Shown: piece after piece, positions 6,061 through 11,007 of the stretch
How positions within the stretch are numbered: the first letter of the stretch is position 1
Layout of the letters: every line of letters starts with the position of its first letter
Notes under the pieces: model-generated
What the model was told of the DNA's origin: nothing
Databases searched by the model: none
Seen by the model: the letters and a program-made list of their open reading frames with translations, nothing else
DNA from: Pseudomonadota bacterium
GTDB taxonomy: Bacteria; Pseudomonadota; Alphaproteobacteria; UBA1280; UBA12223
NCBI GenBank assembly: GCA_002937495.1
Contig: PTJW01000026.1
Coordinates: forward strand, 1-11,007
Direction of reading: 5' to 3'
DNA: 11,007 nt
Program-made: the position numbers and the translations under genes

Positions 6061-7392
6061 TTATTTTGACTTTTCTCTGTAAGCAATAATATTGGCATTA
6101 TCTGTTAAAAAGTAAATAGTGCCATTTGCAACAATTGGATTTGTTGTAATGCTTTCTTTTTCGTAAACTTTTCTCATTAGTTTACCTGTTAGTGGGTCAA
6201 AGCTTGCAATAAAACCTTTGTTTGATGCAACAAGAAGTCTATCGCCAGCTAAGAAAGGAGATGTAAACAGAGGGTTTGATCTCTTTTCTTTTTTTAATGT
6301 CGAGTGCATTGTTTCATTTAAGTTAATAACCCATTTAACTTGCCCTGTTTTTCTATAAACATTAGCAAGAAGACCATTGTCTGTAACAATAAAAATGCTA
6401 TTACCTGCAATCCACGGAGTTGTGATTGATGATACATTTCTTGTCCAGTATTTTTGGCCAGTCTGTAAGTTAAATGTAATAAGCTTACCATCATAATTTA
6501 CAATGTGTAGTAACTTACCAACAATAACAGGGCTAGCAACAACATCTAAAATATTTTCAGCAATTTCAAATGTAGATGTACTTGCTAAAGTATCAGACCA
6601 AATTTCACCACCTGTTTTAACATCTAAAGCGTAAATTTCACCGCTTGAATATGTAACAATTACAATACCTCTTGAAACAGCAGGGCTAGAATCACCTAAA
6701 ATAGTTAGGTTTTCGCTTAAGCCTGTGTGTGTCCAAATAAGGTTACCATTTGCAATGTCAAAAACAGATAGTTTGTTGTTAAGTGAGTTAATAAAAATTT
6801 GTCCGTCTTTAATTGTAGGAGCAGAACGAACAGGTTCACCTAAGTTTTTATACCAATTAACTTTTTTACTTACAAGGTTTATTGAGTAAATATCACCAGC
6901 GCTTAATACAGCAATAATACTTGTGCCATCAATAGCTAAAGCACCAGGAGTTACAATTTCAGATTTGTCTAATTCTGATTCTAACTGTAAAGACCATAGC
7001 TTTTTACCATTTTTTGTGTTTAAGGCAACAATTTCACTGTCTGTATTTAATGTGTATAGCACATTATTGTAAACAACTGGGCTTGCATTAAAGCTTTGGA
7101 AGTTTTTAAGCCTTGATCCAATGCTCTTCTCCCAAGCTTTATAAACATGTTTGCCAACTCGTGGGTGTAGTGGTGCATGGTCAGCAAAGCCACCTTCTTG
7201 TACCCAATCATTAACATTAATTTGTTTTGGAAGAATCACTGTTAGATCTTGTGTTGCAATATCAGCTTTTAAAGTTGTTTGCTCTGGCTTAATAGTAATT
7301 CTAGGACCTTTAAGTTTAACTTTTTCTTCTTTACCTGCACAAGCTGCAAGTACTGTTAAGCTTAAAGATAGTAATAAAGCTTTTTTTAGCAT
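6061..7392 (-). CDS. bamB: Outer membrane assembly lipoprotein BamB
   Basis: BamB is the beta-propeller lipoprotein of the BAM complex, which inserts beta-barrel proteins into the outer membrane; it binds BamA from the periplasm. The 443-residue protein begins with a lipoprotein signal whose lipobox LAAC gives lipidated Cys18, and Ala at +2 is compatible with outer-membrane sorting. A segment at about 55-95 (DWVQEGGFADH, then AWEKSIG) resembles the BamB N-terminus of alphaproteobacteria. About seven PQQ-like propeller blades follow from about residue 100 to the end, each with a pattern such as ALNTKNGKKLWS, ALDVKTGGEIWS or FNLQTGQKYWT. AAGGG lies about eight bases before the start. It sits 35 bases after yfgM and 44 before der, as in many proteobacteria. 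A PQQ-dependent enzyme is unlikely: there is no catalytic domain, and the lipobox and context point to BamB. Confidence 0.93.
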   Translation of the reverse strand: MLKKALLLSLSLTVLAACAGKEEKVKLKGPRITIKPEQTTLKADIATQDLTVILPKQINVNDWVQEGGFADHAPLHPRVGKHVYKAWEKSIGSRLKNFQSFNASPVVYNNVLYTLNTDSEIVALNTKNGKKLWSLQLESELDKSEIVTPGALAIDGTSIIAVLSAGDIYSINLVSKKVNWYKNLGEPVRSAPTIKDGQIFINSLNNKLSVFDIANGNLIWTHTGLSENLTILGDSSPAVSRGIVIVTYSSGEIYALDVKTGGEIWSDTLASTSTFEIAENILDVVASPVIVGKLLHIVNYDGKLITFNLQTGQKYWTRNVSSITTPWIAGNSIFIVTDNGLLANVYRKTGQVKWVINLNETMHSTLKKEKRSNPLFTSPFLAGDRLLVASNKGFIASFDPLTGKLMRKVYEKESITTNPIVANGTIYFLTDNANIIAYREKSK

Positions 7393-7427
7393 GGTATTTA
7401 CCCTTTTAAATTAATTGTATAAAAGTA

Positions 7428-8057
7428 TTAACCTAATTGGTTTAGTTTAATTTCAACTCTTTGTTTAAAACTGTCAGCTAGGTTTTTATTAGCTAGAATT
7501 TTTGTGTATAGAGTTTTAGCTTCAATAGTTTTACCCTGTTTAGCTAAAGCCATAGCTTCAATTTCTTGAACAAAAGGTAATGTGAATGCATTATTAGCTA
7601 GTTTTACTTGTTTTGTGAATTCAAGAGCTTTTTCAACATCTGAATCTAAGTAAAATTCTGCTAGCATATATGTAGCAATGTTTTTAATAGCTTTAGTGTT
7701 TGCTGAAGTTAGTTCAATAAGAGCTTTCTCATATTTGTCGTTTTTGCCTTCAACAAGGTAAGTTTTAGCAAGTTCAAACTTAAGCATTTCTTCGCCGTTT
7801 GTTGTTTGTACTTTTTCTAAAGCTGTTTCTACATCTTTAATGTAGTTTGCAGAATCTGCTTTACCGATAATTACATTGTAAATAACTGCAGAGTCATTTT
7901 TTGATTTAGCTTCTACAGAGCCTGTGTAAGCTTGGTAGCCTGCAACAGAGCCAAAAATAGCAACTAATGTTAAAACAAAAGTATACTTGTGTTTTTTCCA
8001 AGCGTTCTCAATGTTTTCATAATGTAAAGTAGAGTCAATTTCTTTTAAAATATCCAT
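7428..8057 (-). CDS. yfgM: YfgM-like membrane-anchored TPR protein (ancillary SecYEG subunit family)
   Basis: This 209-residue protein has a short cytosolic N-terminus (MDILKEIDS), one membrane segment at about 24-44 after the basic WKKHK, and a periplasmic part made of helical TPR-like repeats, including EMLKFELAKTYLVEGK (about 94-109) and ALAKQGKTIEAKTLYTKIL (about 170-188). That is the architecture of YfgM, which associates with the SecYEG translocon and periplasmic chaperones in E. coli. Sequence likeness is moderate, so the call rests on architecture plus its place directly before bamB and der, the standard proteobacterial order. The alphaproteobacterial members are often named only tetratricopeptide or DUF2133-type proteins. 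It is the first gene of the operon; AAGGAA lies about ten bases before the ATG, and a strong promoter stands about 50 bases upstream. hisS, its upstream neighbour in E. coli, is absent here. Confidence 0.8.
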   Translation of the reverse strand: MDILKEIDSTLHYENIENAWKKHKYTFVLTLVAIFGSVAGYQAYTGSVEAKSKNDSAVIYNVIIGKADSANYIKDVETALEKVQTTNGEEMLKFELAKTYLVEGKNDKYEKALIELTSANTKAIKNIATYMLAEFYLDSDVEKALEFTKQVKLANNAFTLPFVQEIEAMALAKQGKTIEAKTLYTKILANKNLADSFKQRVEIKLNQLG

Positions 8058-8109
8058 TTTTTCTAATTCCTTGTAAGTGTTGATTGAAAATTAAAAATTT
8101 ACAGGTGGT

Positions 8110-8138
8110 ATTATAACTTAAAAACTGCTATTTTTCAA
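8110..8138 (-). promoter_or_regulatory. Near-consensus sigma-70 promoter of the yfgM-bamB-der operon
   Basis: On the minus strand TTGAAA (8138-8133) and a perfect TATAAT (8115-8110) are 17 bases apart. It begins directly downstream of the terminator of the previous operon, so the two units are cleanly separated. The leader would be about 45 bases. Confidence 0.78.
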
Positions 8139-8171
8139 TAAAAAACACTCCCTAATTAATATAGAGAGTGT
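8139..8171 (-). terminator. Intrinsic terminator ending the permease-amiC-pilin operon
   Basis: The minus-strand arms ACACTCTCTA (8171-8162) and TAGGGAGTGT (8154-8145) pair over ten bases with one G-T wobble around a seven-base loop, followed by six T residues. It lies 20 bases after the stop of the third pilin-like gene. Confidence 0.85.
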
Positions 8172-8191
8172 ATTAAATATTTGCTTATATA

Positions 8192-8785
8192 TTATAGTGG
8201 TGCAGGTATATCAATTTTTTTATAAATTGTGCAAGAGTTTGGGTATGATGTTGTTTTGCACCAAAGCCTAACATTTCCTTGGTTTATAGTGGTATTGTTG
8301 TCTATTCTTTCTTTAATAATAAAAGATATACTTCTATCAATCCATTGTCTTGCAATATATAATGCGCATGTATCACTAACACCTAAAGATGCACAAGTAA
8401 CACGAGATATTGTATCTGTATTTTCAGCGCCCCAGTCAGCACTGCTACCAAAGGCAACAACAGTATTAATACCAGCATCATCCATAAATCTAGCATTTGA
8501 TTTGTCATATGCTATATAAGGACCATTCCAATTAGCTAAATTTTTTGTATTTTCTAAAAGCTCAGATGTGTCTAATGTACTTAGTCCACCATTTGTTGGT
8601 AATTGCCCAGTATCTAAATAATAAGCTTCTAGTGCTTTTTCTAGTTCTCTAAACTTTGTTAGTTCAGCTGTAACTTTAGCTTCTTGAATAGCTGAATATA
8701 AAGCAGCACCTGAAATAATAGAAAGAGCTCCAAAGATTGCTAGAGCAATTCTAGCATCAAGTCCGAACATTGCACCTTTTTTCAT
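8192..8785 (-). CDS. Pilin/pseudopilin-like protein, GspG-related, copy 3
   Basis: This 197-residue protein is a third copy of the family at 3124-4322. Its first 37 residues match copy 1 with one conservative change (Ile for Val at 23). The leader is MKKGA, Asp10 takes the place of pilin Glu5, and the hydrophobic helix runs to about residue 30. AYYLDTGQLP (54-63), WNGPY (86-90) and ADWG (116-119) follow the GspG pattern. The C-terminal part has four cysteines (131, 140, 176, 185), two close pairs that could form two disulfides. AAGGAG lies eight bases before the start. The gene starts only 18 bases after the amiC stop and ends at a terminator, so it is the last gene of the permease-amidase operon and not linked in transcription to the other two copies. 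The DNA differs from them at many third positions, so this is an old duplication held by selection at protein level. Confidence 0.8.
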   Translation of the reverse strand: MKKGAMFGLDARIALAIFGALSIISGAALYSAIQEAKVTAELTKFRELEKALEAYYLDTGQLPTNGGLSTLDTSELLENTKNLANWNGPYIAYDKSNARFMDDAGINTVVAFGSSADWGAENTDTISRVTCASLGVSDTCALYIARQWIDRSISFIIKERIDNNTTINQGNVRLWCKTTSYPNSCTIYKKIDIPAPL

Positions 8786-8803
8786 TTGAAGCTCCTTATT
8801 TAA

Positions 8804-9994
8804 TTAGTAGTTTTTCTTAAGATAGTTGTACGTACCTTTAGCAATAGCTTTAGCTAGCTGATCTTGCTTTTTAGGGTTAATTAACATTGCTCTATCTTTA
8901 GGGTTTGATATATAGCTTGACTCAACTAAAATAGATGGAATGTCTGCAGATTTTAATACCACGAAACCAGCAAATTTAGCTTTTGTGTGTTTAACATAAA
9001 CAACATTTTTCATTTGTTTTAAAACATCTTGAGCTAGTAAAGCAGATTTGTTCATACTTTCTCTTTGTGTTAAGTCAATTAAAATACTTTGAATATCTCT
9101 AGCTTCATTTTTTAAGATAACACCGGCAACTTCATCACCTCTGTTGGCAATTCTAGCTAAACGAGCAGCCTCTTTATCCGATGAGTTTTCAGATAAGATA
9201 TAAACAGAGCCACCTCTAATTTTGCTTGAGTTGTGAGCATCAGCATGAATTGATATAAATAAGTCTGCATTTTTCTTTGTAGCTTTTTTAATTCTTGTTC
9301 TAAGTGGAACAAAAACATCTGTAGATCTTGTTAGGTATGCAGTCATGTTTGGGTATTTGTTAATTTCTCTTTGTAGTTTTTTGGCAATAGAAAGAGTAAT
9401 CGTTTTTTCATAAACAGATTTTCTTCTGCTTATTTTACCAACTGCACCTGGGTCAACACCGCCATGCCCAGCATCAATCATAACAACAAAATTATCTTTT
9501 CTTAGGCTTTTAATATCACCTTTTCTAATTGAAATTTCGTTACCTCTTGAGCTTACATTAGCTTGAGGTTTAGGTGTGTAGTAAGTTGCATTTTTTGTAG
9601 AAAGTAAGTCTACTACAAATCTTTGACCCATAGTTTTTGTTCTGGCAATTTCAAAATATTTATATTTCATGCCAGCTTTAAGGTCAATAACAATACGGTG
9701 AGTTTTTGAGTTGAATACACCTTCTCTAATGCTTTGAATTCTGCTTTGTGGGGCAATATTAATATTGCTTGCAGATAGTTTAAACTTAGTTTTTTGCATG
9801 TCGATAACTAAACGAGGAGGGTTGTTTAATTGAAATACTTTTTTAACAGAAATGCTGTCATTTTTAGATGCTTGGAAAACAATTCTTGTTTTCTCTTTTG
9901 TTTCACCCACTCTAATTTTTTCTACGCTATTTGCTGCAAATGCTTGGTTTGCAATAAATGCAAACGACAGCATAGTAAATAGTAGCTTTTTCAT
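8804..9994 (-). CDS. amiC: N-acetylmuramoyl-L-alanine amidase, AmiC type (AMIN + Amidase_3)
   Basis: This periplasmic zinc enzyme cuts the bond between MurNAc and the stem peptide, chiefly to split septal peptidoglycan in daughter-cell separation. The 396-residue protein has a Sec signal peptide with likely cleavage after AFA (residue 20), an AMIN domain at about 22-130 that targets peptidoglycan or the septum, a linker, and an Amidase_3 domain from about 169. Zinc ligands are His177 (DAGHGG), Glu196 (YEKT) and His250 (SIHAD); the catalytic Glu is Glu358 (VESSYISNP). The stretch at about 272-325, including ILIDLTQRESM, matches the extra helix of AmiB/AmiC that blocks the active site until a LytM protein (EnvC or NlpD type) relieves it, so the enzyme is probably held inactive. 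The ribosome site is weak (CGGAT about eleven bases upstream). It is 27 bases after the permease gene and 18 before the pilin-like gene. Confidence 0.93.
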   Translation of the reverse strand: MKKLLFTMLSFAFIANQAFAANSVEKIRVGETKEKTRIVFQASKNDSISVKKVFQLNNPPRLVIDMQKTKFKLSASNINIAPQSRIQSIREGVFNSKTHRIVIDLKAGMKYKYFEIARTKTMGQRFVVDLLSTKNATYYTPKPQANVSSRGNEISIRKGDIKSLRKDNFVVMIDAGHGGVDPGAVGKISRRKSVYEKTITLSIAKKLQREINKYPNMTAYLTRSTDVFVPLRTRIKKATKKNADLFISIHADAHNSSKIRGGSVYILSENSSDKEAARLARIANRGDEVAGVILKNEARDIQSILIDLTQRESMNKSALLAQDVLKQMKNVVYVKHTKAKFAGFVVLKSADIPSILVESSYISNPKDRAMLINPKKQDQLAKAIAKGTYNYLKKNY

Positions 9995-10021
9995 TATAAA
10001 TTTATCCGTTTTTTATTTCGA

Positions 10022-10819
10022 TTAGTGTTTCGCGATAATATCGGTTAGCTTATCACTAAATAAGTTTATCATCAAGACAATTGTTAATAAAATTAAGCTA
10101 GGAACTAAAATTATATGAGGGGATACTAACATATATGCCATACCTTGTTTTAGCATAATACCTAAGCTTGCATGTGGAGCTTGAATGCCAATTCCTAAAA
10201 ATGATAATCCAGCCTCTGATATAATAGCACCTGAAAACACAAAGCAGCTTTCTACAATAATAATAGTTGCAATATTAGGTAAGAAATGTCTAAAAATAAT
10301 TTTTAAATTACCAACTCCAGACATTTGCGCAGACTCGATAAATGGCTTGTTTTTAATCTCTAATACTTGAGCTCGGCTCATTAATGCAAAACCAACCCAG
10401 CTAAATAAACATAATGCAATAATTACACTAGTAAAGCCATTACCAACTAAAGCTGAAAATGCGATAGCTAATAAAATACCAGGGAACGCTAAAAATACAT
10501 CTGTTATTCTCATAATTAATAAGTCTGTTTTACCACCAATGTATGCACTGAAGCTACCAATAGTACAGCCAATAATAACAGAGACCAGCATAACAAAAGC
10601 TCCAACAAATAATGATGTTCTTACCGCATAGCTTAGTCTTGTTAAAATGTCTCGTCCTAGCTCATCTGTGCCAAATGGGTGCGCAAATGAAGGACCTTGT
10701 AGTAAAGCTTGTAGGTTAACTTTTGTATATTCATATGGGCTAATAAATGAATATAGTGAAATTATTGTTAAAATAGCTAAAAGAACAAAAGCTAATTTAA
10801 GTTTTTTTGTTTTAAACAT
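10022..10819 (-). CDS. DppC/OppC-family peptide or nickel ABC transporter permease
   Basis: This is the second inner-membrane permease of a peptide/nickel-type ABC importer. The 265-residue protein has a first membrane segment at about 8-27, the family motif HPFGTDELGRD (47-57), about five further hydrophobic segments, and the cytoplasmic coupling loop IESAQMSGVGN with FRHFLPN (161-182), which docks on the ATPase. SEAGLSFLGIG (201-211) is another family block. It is slightly shorter than typical DppC (about 280-300), mostly at the N-terminus. AAAGGAG lies eight bases before the start, 14 bases after the stop of the dppB-like gene. The substrate cannot be assigned: dipeptides, oligopeptides, murein peptides and nickel are all served by this family, and neither the binding protein nor the ATPases are in view. 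Confidence 0.93.
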   Translation of the reverse strand: MFKTKKLKLAFVLLAILTIISLYSFISPYEYTKVNLQALLQGPSFAHPFGTDELGRDILTRLSYAVRTSLFVGAFVMLVSVIIGCTIGSFSAYIGGKTDLLIMRITDVFLAFPGILLAIAFSALVGNGFTSVIIALCLFSWVGFALMSRAQVLEIKNKPFIESAQMSGVGNLKIIFRHFLPNIATIIIVESCFVFSGAIISEAGLSFLGIGIQAPHASLGIMLKQGMAYMLVSPHIILVPSLILLTIVLMINLFSDKLTDIIAKH

Positions 10820-10833
10820 TGTTTTGCTCCTTT

Positions 10834-11007
10834 CTATTTTTTATTTAAGTTAATTTGCGGGTTAATATAAGCTGAAACTACATCTGCTAAAAATGTTGCA
10901 AGAACATAAATAAAAGCAATTAATAAAATACAGCCTTGGGCAACCATGTAGTCTCTTCTATTAATAGAATCAATTAATAAAGTACCAACTCCTGGCCATG
11001 AAAATAT
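10834..11007 (-). CDS. DppB/OppB-family ABC transporter permease, C-terminal end only (5' end off window)
   Basis: Only the last 57 codons are visible, entering from the right edge and ending at TAG (10836-10834). They read FSWPGVGTLLIDSINRRDY, then a hydrophobic helix and DVVSAYINPQINL, which is the conserved C-terminus of DppB-type permeases (FSWPGxGxL, ARDYP and YxxxDPRI in relatives). It pairs with the DppC-like subunit to form the membrane channel. The 14-base gap to the next gene shows co-transcription. The operon promoter and any binding protein or ATPase upstream lie beyond the window. Confidence 0.9.
   Translation of the reverse strand: MFSWPGVGTLLIDSINRRDYMVAQGCILLIAFIYVLATFLADVVSAYINPQINLNKK

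Overview
The window is AT-rich (roughly one third G+C by eye) and reads as chromosomal DNA of a Gram-negative bacterium, most likely an alphaproteobacterium with a low-GC genome. The reasons are the yfgM-bamB-der gene order, the alphaproteobacterial-looking BamB N-terminus, an AmiC-type amidase with an AMIN domain, and an outer-membrane lipoprotein signal. The lineage call is inference; no rRNA or tRNA gene is present to confirm it.

Layout, left to right. At 1-1820 (minus) is the 5' part of a large soluble hybrid histidine kinase whose C-terminus runs off the left edge. At 1981-2193 (minus) is a 70-residue single-pass membrane protein of unknown function, fired from a promoter back to back with the promoter of the plus-strand rplU-rpmA operon (2344-2953), which ends at a clear intrinsic terminator. 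At 3124-4322 (plus) two pilin-like genes overlap by one base (TAATG). They converge on der through a perfect 12-bp bidirectional terminator hairpin. At 4355-8057 (minus) lies a three-gene envelope/ribosome operon read yfgM, bamB, der, with a near-consensus promoter at 8110-8138. At 8192-11007 (minus) a second operon is read dppB-like (partial), dppC-like, amiC, then a third pilin-like gene, ending in its own terminator at 8139-8171.

Most of the content is housekeeping: ribosomal proteins L21 and L27, Der for 50S maturation, BamB for outer-membrane protein assembly, YfgM at the Sec translocon, and a septal amidase. The part that stands out is the pilin-like family. Three paralogues in 5.7 kb share an almost invariant 32-residue N-terminus that aligns in register with type IV pilins, but has Asp in place of the usual Glu5 and a very short leader. 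Behind it sits a GspG-like region and a divergent, cysteine-bearing C-terminus. Two copies form their own unit and the third is the last gene of a cell-wall amidase/peptide-permease operon. No pilus or type II secretion assembly gene is visible here, so the machine they serve must be encoded elsewhere.

There is no mobile element, CRISPR array, RNA gene or gene-free stretch longer than 300 bases; the longest gaps are 160-170 bases and are described under the promoters and terminators.
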